Of a DNA stretch of 64,000 bases, positions 27,901-38,640 are shown piece after piece. The position numbers and the translations under genes were made by a program. The DNA lies in contig CM041196.1 in NCBI GenBank assembly GCA_023078555.1, forward strand, positions 10,248,985-10,312,984, read 5' to 3'. Positions within the stretch are counted from its first letter, which is position 1, and each line of letters starts with the position of its first letter. The notes beneath the pieces are model-generated. The model made no database searches, was not told where the DNA came from, and saw only the letters and a program-made list of their open reading frames with translations. Source of the DNA: Ulva prolifera (taxonomy: Eukaryota > Chlorophyta > Ulvophyceae > Ulvales > Ulvaceae).

Positions 27901-29278
27901 CGCTTCAAGTTTGCACTGCTGCAGGCACCGGTCTCGGTGGCTCATGGAGGACTGGCTTGCGTTCACAGAGACGTTCTCCTTGTACTTGCTGCACGACCTC
28001 CATTGGGAGCCCGAGCAGGAGGATGTTCGGCTGGTGTTCGAGGAGATGTGGACGCACCTCCGAGCAGGCACCCTGTATTTCCTGCGGTACGAGGAGCTCC
28101 AGCATACCGCACCCCGGATCAAAGCAGCTCAAGACGCGTTGATGAAGTACGGCGCGATGGCAGAAGATCTCTTTGGGGGGGAGGTGATCTGCACCTTCAA
28201 GCTTCATATTGCAGCCTGGCACCTACCGGACCAGGTGAGATGCTGTGGGCCTGCGTTCTTCTGTCTAGAGTTCTGGATCGAACGCATGGTGCAGCTACTT
28301 AAACGGCTGATCAAATATCGTTCCACCAAATCACCAGAGAAAGTGTATGTCAACGATGAGCTGCTGCGGCGCACATGTATGAGGCTGCTTCACAGCAGCG
28401 AGACGGCAGAGGCGGCCATGCGCACGTTGCAAGAGGCCGTGGCCTCAGAGAAACGCCGTCGGTCAACACGGCGCAAGGTCCGGGCCGCTGTGCACATGGG
28501 CGACACCGACTCTGATGACGGTGATGACGACAGGGTGTTTGGGGCGGGTAAGGACCTCGACGCCGAAGAGAAGAAAGAAGTGATGCCGCTGGGGTACACT
28601 GGGGTCGGTGAGTTGTCCGGGCTGCCTTACCTGCTCTACCACCAGGACGCCCTGCAGGAGGCAGGGTGGCCGACCCAGCGGGTCCTGGGTGCGGGCTACG
28701 GCAGGAGAGAGGCCATCATGCGGGCGCTTGGGCTGCCGGTTGCTGGGGAGGTTGTTGCTGAGCGGCAGCTCTGTGAGGTGCACCTGCGAAAATTCCTGCG
28801 AGGGCGGGCTTTGGTAGGGGATGTCCTGACCTGTGCGCAGCACACTGGTCAGGGTAAGAAAGACAATCGATGGTGCCTGTTGAAGTACCATGTAGTAGAA
28901 GAGGGTACGAATAGGGGCCAGGATCGGTACTATGTCGGCGACTTGCAATACATAGTCCGGGCCAGGCTCAGCACGGCAGACGGGTCGCATGTCTGTAGAA
29001 CCTGCACTGTAGAGGCCAGCGTACTGTACCTCGGTGTGACAGACGTGTACGAGTGTAGTACACCCTATACACCCGGATGCAGGGAGGCGGATGAGGAGCT
29101 GAACCGCGCTCCCGAGTTTTACAGGGTTGAGGGCGTGCATCACCGTTCCTCGGCTTACACTGGCCGGTATGTAGTGAACATTGATTCTATGGCCGGGCAG
29201 CTGGTTCCGGTGAAACGGACGGCAGGAGGTGTTCAGTACTGGCAGACAGCGAACAAGGCCTCCGGGCGTACTGTGTAA
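24907..29278 (+). CDS. CACTA transposase, Tnp2 family with DUF4218
   Basis: I reconstruct eight exons: 24907-25206, 25285-25410, 25520-26177, 26307-26507, 26604-26808, 26957-27481, 27562-27789 and 27925-29278. They sum to 3597 nt (1198 residues), every junction phase matches, and donors are mostly GTGYG type. The N-terminus is basic (MAPRRRKRAVE) with a zinc-finger-like C39-x2-C42-x12-H55-x3-C59 and an acidic stretch. The Tnp2-like core follows, with VCPQCWTLFPC, a second CNTPGC, GGDGAQLY and the DLPPHLS..WIPLGVVEGP segment that is typical of algal and fungal Tnp2 proteins. Then come SIGHGGKRACYRC and CHFFRYGVAHVFLLGLLMDF. DUF4218 follows at about 750-860 (CTFKLHIAAWHLPDQVRCCG, FWIERMVQLLKR). 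The C-terminus has an acidic patch and a Cys-containing tail. Role: binds and cuts transposon ends in the nucleus. An optional extra in-frame intron (27246-27336 or 27351) is possible. Confidence 0.88.
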
Positions 29279-29313
29279 GTAGGTCATCCCCCATATGGCG
29301 GCCACCATGCGGA

Positions 29314-29617
29314 ATGCATGTGCCCAGTCAGCGCCACCGTGGAATGGATGGTGGCCCACCAACCATTCCGCATGCGAGCAATGCATGAGCCCAGTCAGCG
29401 CCACCGTGGAATGGTTGGTGGCCCACCAACCATTCCGCATGCGAGCAATGCATGAGCCCAGTCAGCGCCATCCGTGGAATGGTTGGTGGCCCACCAACCA
29501 TTCCGCATGCGAGCAATGCATGAGCCCAGGACAGCTGAAGTGTCTACAGGATGCCCGCGTGCACAGTGTCGATGCTGTGACGTCCTGTGGAGCTCGCCAA
29601 GGCCAGCCTGGTTTCTA
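29314..29617. repeat. Palindrome array 2 plus flank (left arm of internal inverted repeat)
   Basis: Three 67-68-bp units plus a partial one (29314-29523), each with the core arm GGAATGGTTGGTGG and the spacer GCATGCGAGCAATGCATGAG, are followed by a unique flank to 29617. The whole is an inverted copy of 37292-38180, including the roughly 90-bp flank (29527-29617 pairs with 37292-37379). It begins 35 bp after the transposase stop and ends upstream of the next plus-strand gene. Confidence 0.93.
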
Positions 29618-29800
29618 ATGGCGCGGTAATTCCCTTTATATGAGGCATCGTCGGCCCCGCGTGTCTTCACTGCATCGATCTCGACTCTGACCTGTGTGTA
29701 CGTACGCGGTATTGTCCCTCGGCTACTGGCGCCGGCAGTACCAAAGCGCGTGCTGCGTCCCGTTTAATACACGCGAACTGTTAAATTATTGTTACATAAG

Positions 29801-30361
29801 ATGTCGGCCGTAGGCGGCGAGGGTGCTGTTGCCTGCCGTGAAGGGGATGTCCAGCCTGACACCAGCGTCACAGTAACCATCCCGCACAGCCGTCTGCGGG
29901 CGGCGCTATTGCCCGCTATTGGGACATTAATATCTAGGTCAGGTCATTTCACCAATGTAGGGCGGGTCGGGCCCAAAGGGACGCCCGACTCCCACGCTGC
30001 TTGCGATGCTTGGTTTGACGTCGGGCTACAGGTCGTAGACCGGGTCGAAACATCCGTAGATCAGAGCGTTGCATACGTGAAGTATGCTGTAGTCATCGCC
30101 TGCCTGCAACTCGGGGGGTGGCTGCGCGAGCAGGAGAGGATGTTGGTGCCCGCATGGGGGGGACTATCCGCACCCCCGCCTGGATGTGACGCCCCTTTGG
30201 CCTGGGTCAAGCTGTATGGTAGGAGGAAGGTGTGCCCATCTCAAGTGATTTTGATGCCGTCGGCTCTGCTACAGGACCCCTTGGAGGGTACTCCTAGCGC
30301 CCTTGCCCAGCCGCCACGCCGGGCCATTGTCGGGGCCTTCGACCTTATGTGGTTACCATGA
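29801..30361 (+). CDS. CACTA-encoded protein of unknown function
   Basis: An open frame of 186 codons starts with ATG at 29801 (MSAVGGEGAV). It reads as an ordinary globular protein (DAWFDVGLQVVDRVE, VAYVKYAVVIACLQLGGWLR). Its stop TGA overlaps the next ATG at 30358 (ATGA), so it is either a separate gene on one transcript or a 5' exon whose splice sites I could not fix. No family recognised. It lies directly downstream of the inverted palindrome array that also precedes the Ulp1 gene. Confidence 0.5.
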   Translation: MSAVGGEGAVACREGDVQPDTSVTVTIPHSRLRAALLPAIGTLISRSGHFTNVGRVGPKGTPDSHAACDAWFDVGLQVVDRVETSVDQSVAYVKYAVVIACLQLGGWLREQERMLVPAWGGLSAPPPGCDAPLAWVKLYGRRKVCPSQVILMPSALLQDPLEGTPSALAQPPRRAIVGAFDLMWLP

Positions 30362-33300
30362 GCATGCAGGAACTGGTCAGTGGACATGTGCGCCCACGTG
30401 CCCCACCGGCGCCCGCACAGGCTTCGGATTCGGGTCGCGCCGGGCCTGCCGGCTCCGAGACAGTGCAGCAGAGCGATAGGGCGGTGATTGGGGTTCCGTC
30501 CTTGCCGAAAACCAAGAAGCGGAAGGAGGCGGATCCTGCCCCGAAGGCAGACACCGGTGCGTTTCAGTATTGGGTTTATGCCAAGTCATGCATTGTCGCC
30601 CGACATGTGCAGCCGTATGGTTACAAATGCAGGTTTTGTGGAGTATGCGGTGACCGGCCCCCGGTCCATTCTGTGGGCCTGGTGTTTTTTTTTCAGCCGC
30701 ATCCACCCTGACTCCCAGCCCATGATGGTGCCGTCCAACAAGCGGCAGAAAACCGGGGCGGAGACGGACAGTCAACAGCCCATAGGCAACACCAGGGTGG
30801 CTGGGCCCACCTGTAATGTGCCTGTCGGCATGAATCCGCTGTGCACCCTGTTCTTGACCGAGAAGACACTGGCCCGCACTTATTGCGATGCTGACGATCT
30901 GACCCCAAGCCAGCAGCTGGCGCAGAGGGTGTACCTGCAACCCTCCTGCCGCGCCGTGCTTGCACAGCAAGCTGGCGCCCCCTCTACCACGGTGACACAG
31001 CTCTCCGCCGCCGGTGATCTCCTGTACCAGATCCACATCTACTTCCCTCTTCTGATTGAAGTTTATGTGTGCCCCCCCCCCCCCCCCCCCCCCCTCCCCC
31101 CCCCCCCCCCTGGAACCCCACTCGTGTCAGACATGCATGGTCACCCAGATTCTCGAGGTCCGGTAGTACTCGCTGGTAGCCTGCTGGTGTTGTCCCTAGT
31201 TCTGACTAACAATTGCTCCGTTAGACCGGTCGTGGACTGGGGATAGCTTTTGGCTTACATCCCCTCTGTCTCCAGGACATGGACACCCTCGGGGATTTTG
31301 TGGAAGCTGTCGCAAATCTTGCGCCTTTCGTAGTGCAGTACGCTGCGACGCATCCTCTGATCAAACCGGCGCCGGTGCGGCCTCTATGGACCTGTATCCT
31401 GCTGTAGTCACGCTGATGATAAGTTTACACATTTTTCCATCGACTGGCGCTTTTTTAACAGATCTGCCTTGTAGGAGACCGATGAGTCTGTGATATTGTG
31501 TCCGTGGTTCGCATCTGTCGGGGCGTTTCACCTAGCCATCTTCAACGCTGCTGTTTCGTACATGCCGGTGCGCAAGGGCCGGTCCACCTGCGACTCCGGG
31601 CTGCAGCTGTGCATCCGATCGTACCAGGTTATGGTGTACGGTTCGGCGCACTCAGACCCGGATTTCAGTGATCGGCTGCCAAACTGGCAACTTGAAGCTC
31701 ATCGTTTGGACAGCCGCTGCTTCGAGGACCCTCTTTATGCGGCCATATTCGTCACCGCCGTGAACACCTCGTGTGCGCACCTGGGGTTTCCCATCCAAGC
31801 CCATGTACTGGCGATGACGTATCCGAATCATGGTGTGTTCGGCTCGCCTCCCCGAGTAACTGACCGGGTACACGGCTCGATATGCAGGGCTGACCGCCTG
31901 GGGCGTCGGGGCTCCCGTGAAAGACTTCACCAGCCTCCTCATTCCCTTGTGCCCGCCAGATACACTCTGGCATTGGGGGCTGAGGGCGTGGCGGTACCTT
32001 TGCACCGTCTCTGCAACCCCGGCTGCCGAAGAGCAGGGTGGTGTGAAGAAGAAAGCCAAGTGGTTGACCCTGGTACCCTCGTCGTTCCAGGACATTGACG
32101 ACTGGGGGTACAACGGGGCCACTGCTCTGGCTACAAGAGCCATCGCCATGGGCCTACAGAATGAAGTCTGCTCCAGGTGTGCGGATGTGCCAACACGCTG
32201 TTTGGGGAAGTTCCCATCATACTACAGTTGTATCGGATCGGTATTTTGTAGCTTTTAGGACAGTCGGCTGTAACGCATGCTCTGATTATCCAGGATCGAG
32301 TTCAGCCACATCCCTAACTGCGTCCTGCAGCAGCTCCCCCCCGGTTCACAGCGTGTACCGCAGGTGTCTATTGCCGAGGTGGGTGGCAGTAGTCGCACGC
32401 GTACAGATGACAGTCCATGGGGAGTAGGGGCTGGCGACAAGCGGGACAGAGGTGATCTCGATGTCGCGTCCGGTAAGGGAAGCAAGCCCCGTCATGGCGC
32501 CACAGGTGTGGTGATGGGGCAGTCAGCGGCTGGTGCTGGGGGTGCTGGTGGGGCTGACCCCGCCACCGCGGCCGGGGGTGCCGCTGCCGGCGCTGCTGAT
32601 CAGACCAAGCCCTCTCATGGCGCCACGGGTGACGGGGGGGAACAGTCAGCGGCTGGTGCTGGGGGTGCTGGTGGGGCTGACCCCGCCACCGCGGCCGGGT
32701 GTGCCGCTGCCGGCGCTGCTGATCAGGCCAAGCCCTCTCATGGCGACACGGGTGACGGGGGGAAACAGTCAGCGGCTGGTGCTGGGGGTGCTGGTGGGGC
32801 TGACCCCGCCACCGCGGCCGGGGGTGCCGCTGCCGGCGCTGCTGATCAGACCAAGCCCTCTCATGGCGCCACGGGTGACGGGGGGGAACAGTCAGCGGCT
32901 GGTGCTGGGGGTGCTGGTGGGGCTGACCCCGCCACCGCGGCCGGGGGTGCCGCTGCCGGCGCTGCTGATCAGGCCAAGCCCTCTCATGGCGACACGGGTG
33001 ACGGGGGGGAACAGTCAGCGGCTGGTGCTGGGGGTGCTGGTGGGGCTGACCCCGCCACCGCGGCCGGGGGTGCCGCTGCCGGCGCTGCTGATCAAGCCAA
33101 GCCCTCTCATGGCGCCACGGGTGACGGGGGGGAACAGTCAGCGGCTGGTGCTGGGGGTGCTGGTGGGGCTGACCCCGCCACCGCGGCCGGGGGTGCCGCT
33201 GCCGGCGCTGCTGATCAGGCCAAGCCCTCTCATGGCGCCACGGGTGACGGGGCGGAACAGTCAGCGGCTGGTGCTGGGGGTGCTGGTGGGGCTGACCCCG

Positions 33301-34174
33301 CCACCGCGGCCGGGGGTGCCGCTGCAGGCGCTGCTGATCAGGCCAAGCCCTCTCATGGCGCCACGGGTGACGGGAGTGGGCCATCGCTGTCCTCTTCCGA
33401 GGGGGGGGGGGATGGTGGGAGTGTGGAATGGGGGCTCGCCTCGAGCCTGTATGGACGCAACGCCGCTAGGTGGCCTGATGGGGGAACCCTCCTGGATACT
33501 CTTGCCCGAGTTTCTGGGATTGCCACCCCCCCCCAAGACCCCTCCACCGGGGTCGCAGACGGGGGGGGGGGGGGGGGGGGGGGGGGGGCCTGCAAGCGGT
33601 GGTTTGCCCTCCAACTCACATGACCCTGCTCTCGGCCCGCAATATAACCCTGCATCCGGGCAGGTGCTTCCTAGCTTCGACCCCTCCACCGCTCTGGTTC
33701 CGTCGGTCGGGGTTTCTGTTAACACGCAGGATAACAGTCGGCAAATTGTCATAACCATAGACGACGAGCTGCCTCCGTCCGGGAACAACACCTGCAGCAG
33801 GGAGACTCTCCTGCATTGTGCCGCCGCCACCTGGCGCATCATGACGCGTTGCAACCCGCGGCTCCAGTCGCCCGGTGATGACCAGAGGATCATGCTGATG
33901 ATGGTCATCTCTGGGCACGGCCTGAACCCTGATGCTGCCGCTATGGACGAGGTTATCCTACTAAGTCAGGAGGTGTGTCGCATGCTGGCTCCGGGGCCTG
34001 AATCACTGTGCTTTGAATGTCCTCGTCGATGTGCATGGGATTACGGAGTGAGACAATCAGGGGCAGTGTAACAACTTGGCGCCTGTGCAGACTCCCCAGG
34101 ACGACGTGGGGGACTTACTGGAGACGCTAGACCTACTGGCCGCACCTGGAGATCATGCTGTCGACGATTCATAG
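30358..34174 (+). CDS. CACTA-encoded protein with seven 41-residue Gly/Ala repeats
   Basis: The model joins these exons in phase: 30358-30642 (basic KTKKRKEA, YGYKCRFCG), 30719-31066 (SNKRQKTGAETD, then a helical part ending FPLLIEVY), 31276-31374 (DMDTLGDFVEAVANLAP) and one beginning 31475 (ETDESVILCPWFASVGAFHL). Further exons run through 31917-32258. The repeat exon starts near 32364 and continues to 33972. The last exon is 34091-34174 (DDVGDLLETLDLLAAPGD, stop). The repeat exon contains a 123-bp unit repeated 7 times. The Gly/Ala frame (QSAAGAGGAGGADPATAAGG) ends soon after a 28-G run at 33561-33588, while the frame that looks coding beyond it (RQIVITIDDELPPSG) is shifted by one. Either the G count is wrong or slippage joins them. 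Function unknown. Nuclear localisation is suggested by two basic clusters. Exact splicing between 31475 and 32400 is uncertain. Confidence 0.5.
31072..31110. repeat. Poly-C tract at start of an intron
   Basis: 38 C with one T, beginning 5 nt after the GT of the donor TAT|GTGTGC of the plus-strand gene. Confidence 0.95.
32520..33380. repeat. 123-bp coding tandem repeat, 7 units
   Basis: Units begin at 32520, 32643, 32766, 32889, 33012, 33135 and 33258. They are nearly identical (a few A/C and G/A variants). The length is a multiple of three, so two plus frames and one minus frame stay open across it. Only the Gly/Ala frame connects to plausible flanking exons. Confidence 0.95.
33561..33588. 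repeat. Poly-G tract (28 nt) inside a coding region
   Basis: This homopolymer lies in the repeat-containing gene, and the likely reading frame changes across it. Confidence 0.95.
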
Positions 34175-34639
34175 ATTCCATGGGGTTGGGGTGGCCTGTT
34201 GTGCAGCGTGTACGACAGTGGGGGGATACTTGGTGCCATTCAGCAGTGCTGGAGCCACCACGCCGCATGGTTCTAGGCAAGTACGGTATTGTGTAGTGTC
34301 GGATCTGGTTACGGATTCATCAAGTCCCCTGTACCCCCTGTCCGCTTAGCATTACACACTACAGCTTATGCACTCGAGCTTCCACACGATATGTTACAAC
34401 CGCTGCCGCCCTGACAAGAACCTACGCCTGACCGCAGCCATGCTTTTATAAAAACGCCTGTATACCTGCTATGTCTTTCGATTGAGCGGCGGCAGTGGCG
34501 TCTTGAACAGAGCTTTGTACTGAGCCCCGAACACTCCATCCGGCTTCTGAACACTGCGGAGTATGTCGGGCCACAGTGTCGTCTGGAATAGGTGCCTGCA
34601 ACATTGAGTGATTCAGCTACGGAAGGAGGTCGCACTTGC
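34175..34639. other. Convergent 3' intergenic region
   Basis: This lies between the stop of the plus-strand repeat-protein gene and the stop of the minus-strand protease gene. No gene seen; it should hold both polyadenylation regions. Confidence 0.5.
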
Positions 34640-37290
34640 CTACCTGGTGAAATGCAAAGTTTGCCAGGGTCTATACCTCACTTCTTCTTCTGACTGGTCT
34701 GGGCAGATAGCATCATCCAGATTGATGTCCCATCTGGCGTCGGTCAGGATTCTCCGTGCTTCCGCCACCCCAACGTCACCCGCGTCGTCGCCTGCACGCC
34801 CTCTCTTCTCCCATTCTTGAATCACGGATCGTGCCATGAGGATCCGATACAGGACCACCTCCTCTGCCTTCAGCGCCTTCAGTCTACCGACGACCAACCG
34901 GTCAACGCTGCTGCCATCTCTGAGCTGAAGTGGCGTCTCGTCCTTGCGTTTGTTGTCCACCTGTTTGATTACGTCACACACAGTCTCTGCATACAGGCAC
35001 GTGAAAACGCCGCAGTCGTACGTGTTCCGCTGCTGAGGGACGTCTTTCACCTGTACACACACCTTGTGTATGGGAGCTGAGCCTACGTCTGCCCAGGTGT
35101 TGTATGTCAAACCGGGATGCAACCCCTCCTACAGTGTCAGGCGGCGACTGCCGAGTAGGACGCACCATGCGTAGGTTTAGTGTTTGCTTCGGCATCAATG
35201 CTGGCACATTCCCCTGTTTGGCGCCCCGCTTTGGCAGAACCCTGGGCCGACCACCCGACTGAACCTTGGGCAAGGGGGGGAGGGCGGGGGCGCCGTCAAG
35301 GCACTGACACAGAGCCACGCTCATCACCTCATTGATGGCGGTCGGGGCGGTTCCCGAGGCGCTCGGCAGGGAGTCATACCAGCTCATTGTAGGGCTCTTT
35401 GCTGACAGCAAGAGTCCTGCGAATCGGCATGTGATGTATCAGCCCCCCGTTGCGTGGTGGATGGTGGGGGTAACACCAAGGACATAATGCAGTCAGGGTC
35501 ATTGAAGCCGCACCTGGCGAGTACACCACTGCAAGTGCCCAGTGCTTCCCGGTGGGGACCGGGATGAGGATACACCTCGCTGCTAGTGCTTTCGCCTTCT
35601 TCAGCCACGCGATGAGGTGTTGGAGCATCGCGCGGGCCTCTGCGTCGCTGCTGGGGTCCCGAGTGGCCAGGACCTTCAGGTGGTCGGACGGGACGGCAAT
35701 GACCCCCCCTCCGGCCAATACTGCAGCCTTGACTACCCCATACTGGACTGGAGTGCTGCTGAACCACTCCGCCACCCAGAAGTCCCTGAAGTGCAACACA
35801 GAGACGGTGACGGAGACCGTCGCGTCTCCAAATTTGCCGAGCTGCACCCCTACACCCTTGATAAATGAGGATCCTGAACAACCCTCAATGTCGTCCGGTC
35901 CGAACACCTGGCCACGGAGGCGTACCCCTGTGGGGTCGTCGTGCGAAGGTTCGGCTGCCAGCCGCACCAGCGGGCGCGTCTGAGCCCTCTCCAGTGCTTG
36001 GACTAGAGGCTGCCTCCGAACATCGCTACCCGGAGGCAGCAAGCACGCTGGAGACAGCGTCCCTGGCTGGACTGCCGAGGGGCCTGCAGCGGCCTCCCCA
36101 CCGTCTGGGGTGTCCACCTCCATGGGCGTGGCACCTCCGGCATCCTGGCGCGACGGCCCCAGAGGTGGCTCTGGGGGGACCACTGCAGCCGCAGCTTGTG
36201 CTGCGCCGTGGGCCCGCCGGCGGGGGACGGCGGGCTGCATCAGTGGATGCCCGATTGCAGCCCCCCCCGCCACTGTGGGGCCGGCGCTGCCCCCTCGTTC
36301 CGCCCCCACCGCTCCCTCTTTCCGTCCAGCAGCGCCTGGATCACGTGTCCGGGTCTCACGTGACCCGGGAATACCGCCTGTGCGAACTCGCAAGGTGGAC
36401 TCGTGGACAACACTTTGCCCTGAGGATTCCGCCTGCTGGATCGGCGCCCTGACGGGGGCCGGCGATTGGGCTGCGCCGACCACCCCTCCACGTGAGTCCG
36501 ATGGCTGCCCTCCCATGCTCGCCAGATGGGCCGGCACATCTGGGGCCGAGAGAGGGTGCTCAATGACTGGCTCTCTCGGCCACATCGGGGTGGTCTGCGG
36601 CTCGCTATCCTGCAGCCTTCCCCACCATGCTATAATCGGGGCCCCTCCGACTGTCATCTGGATTCGCAGGAGCATCCCCCCCATGTCCTCGTCGAACCCC
36701 TGGGTCGTGGCTATGGACCGGTACAGCTGAATCTCCGGTGGCCCGCATGGAGCTCCGGTCTGAACCGCCCGCTTAAAAGCGCCCTCACGAAGCACTACCC
36801 ATAACATTTTGAGGTGGATGGTCGCAGCGCTGTACTCAGTCGTCGCCTCCATGTACTCCGTCGTCAGCATTCGTCGCATTGCCTCGAAGGCTGCCATCAT
36901 CCGGGGCCCCGCTGCTTCGTCGCCGGCTAATATGCTATCTATTGTGGCTACATCGCAAGCTGTTAACAGCCACCCGCATTCCATCAAGTCGACTGGAAAA
37001 CCGAGTGGTCGGTACTGGACCAGTCGCGGTATACTCTGCCCTGGTAACCAATTGCCCCGCGCTGCTACCTTTACGAATTCGAAAAATGTGGGCTCGTATT
37101 GTTTTTTTCCCTCAAGGACGGCGAGGTAATGCGACACGTTCGCCGGACTGATCCTGGTAATTATCCTCATTGCGACACTGCAGAGTAGGCACGACCAGAT
37201 TCGCGTCAAATGATCCACGGTGATACTAGGCGCATGGTGTACTGTCAAGGAGGCATATGGATACAGCGCGTGTGAGAAGTGCGTGTCCAT
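34640..37290 (-). CDS. Ulp1-like SUMO/ubiquitin-like protease (C48) carried by the CACTA element
   Basis: I model three exons: 35514-37290, 35166-35416 and 34640-35128, which together give 838 codons plus stop. Phases match with donors GTGCGGCTT and GTGCGTCCT. The second intron would be only 37 nt, so that junction is less certain. The first half (to about residue 230) is a helical unknown domain. The middle is Pro/Ala-rich and probably disordered. The protease domain carries His583 in TGKHWALAVV, Asp607 in SWYDSLPS, Gln708/709 in DVPQQRNTYDCGVF and Cys715, the full C48 set. Ulp1 proteins cleave SUMO from targets. CACTA and related transposons in plants and algae repeatedly carry such genes, and their role in transposition is unknown. 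The start ATG at 37290 abuts the inner edge of the inverted palindrome array, so that array is likely its promoter region. Confidence 0.82.
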
Positions 37291-37291
37291 G

Positions 37292-38180
37292 AGAAACCAG
37301 GCTGGCCTTGGCGAGCTCCACAGGACGTCACAGCATCGACACTGGGCATCCTGTAGACACTTCAGCCGTGTTGGGCACATGCATTGCTCGCATGCGGAAT
37401 GGATGGTGGGCCACCATCCATTCCACGATGGCGCTGACTGGGCTCATGCATTGCTCGCATGCGGAATGGTTGGTGGCCCACCAACCATTCCACGATGGCG
37501 CTGACTGGGCTCATGCATTGCTCGCATGCGGAATGGTTGGTGGGCCACCATCCATTCCACGATGGCGCTGACTGGGCTCATGCATTGCTCGCATGCGGAA
37601 TGGTTGGTGGGCCACCATCCATTCCACGATGGCGCTGACTGGGCTCATGCATTGCTCGCATGCGGAATGGTTGGTGGGCCACCATCCATTCCACGATGGC
37701 GCTGACTGGGATCATGCATTGCTCGCATGCGGAATGGTTGGTGGCCCACCAACCATTCCACGATGGCGCTGACTGGGCTCATGCATTGCTCGCATGCGGA
37801 ATGGTTGGTGGGCCACCATCCATTCCACGATGGCGCTGACTGGGCTCATGCATTGCTCGCATGCGGAATGGTTGGTGGGCCACCATCCATTCCACGATGG
37901 CGCTGACTGGGCTCATGCATTGCTCGCATGCGGAATGGTTGGTGGGCCACCATCCATTCCACGATGGCGCTGACTGGGCTCATGCATTGCTCGCATGCGG
38001 AATGGTTGGTGGGCCACCATCCATTCCACGATGGCGCTGACTGGGATCATGCATTGCTCGCATGCGGAATGGTTGGTGGGCCACCATCCATTCCACGATG
38101 GCGCTGACTGGGCTCATGCATTGCTCGCATGCGGAATGGTTGGTGGGCCACCATCCATTCCACGATGGCGCTGACTGGGC
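37292..38180. repeat. Palindrome array 3 plus flank (right arm of internal inverted repeat)
   Basis: Twelve 67-bp units run from 37394 to about 38180. Each has the core arm GGAATGGTTGGTGG (the second arm is often CCATCCATTCC) and the spacer CGATGGCGCTGACTGGGCTC. The 37292-37379 flank and the array are the inverted counterpart of 29314-29617. The array lies immediately upstream of the Ulp1 start codon. Confidence 0.95.
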
Positions 38181-38240
38181 TCACGCTTATCGATGAGGGC
38201 TCGTTTATCGATAAGGGCTCACGCTTATAGATCGGCGTGT
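38179..38240. repeat. Short GGGCTC...TTATCGAT repeats
   Basis: Three imperfect copies of GGGCTCACGCTTATCGAT-like words (about 18 bp) lie between the palindrome array and the right end of the transposon. Confidence 0.7.
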
Positions 38241-38459
38241 CCGCGTCGCTTGTGCGCATCGCATCTACAGCTTAAAGTACACAATTCATTCCAAAATCCA
38301 CTGCTCGAGGTGCACTGCGTTATCCATGAACATTCCCACGCTTAGACTGCCAGTCCAACCTGTGCGCGACAGGCTCAGCATGCCATGGCTTCCCACTGGT
38401 TCTCACCTGCGCGGGCGGCCTGTTCCTCGCCGTGGAAGAGCCCGCAGTCCTGTCAGCAG

Positions 38460-38640
38460 GAAAGCATAGGACATTCCGCGGCCACCAAGGAAGCCATCGG
38501 ACATTCCGCGGCCACCGAGGAAGCCATAGGACATTCCGCCACCATCGTTCCTTGTGAAGCATACGCACGCGGGCGGAAGGTCAAGAGCCTCGTAGGAACG
38601 TTCCTCTGTCAGCGGAACGCCTTCGGTTCCGCCCCGGAAT
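38460..38640. repeat. Right subterminal repeat region
   Basis: About 2.7 copies of a 30-bp unit (GGACATTCCGCGGCCACC core) at 38467-38543, then GGAACG/TTCCG words up to the terminal repeat. This is comparable in composition to the left subterminal region. Confidence 0.7.

Noticed and set aside
32368-33384. 338-codon minus-strand frame over the 123-bp repeats
   Set aside because: It exists only because the unit is a multiple of three. It ends at the repeat borders and does not connect to exon-like sequence.
22487-38180. The arrays as a CRISPR
   Set aside because: Spacers within an array are the same sequence, the repeat is palindromic over its full core, the host is eukaryotic and no cas gene is present.
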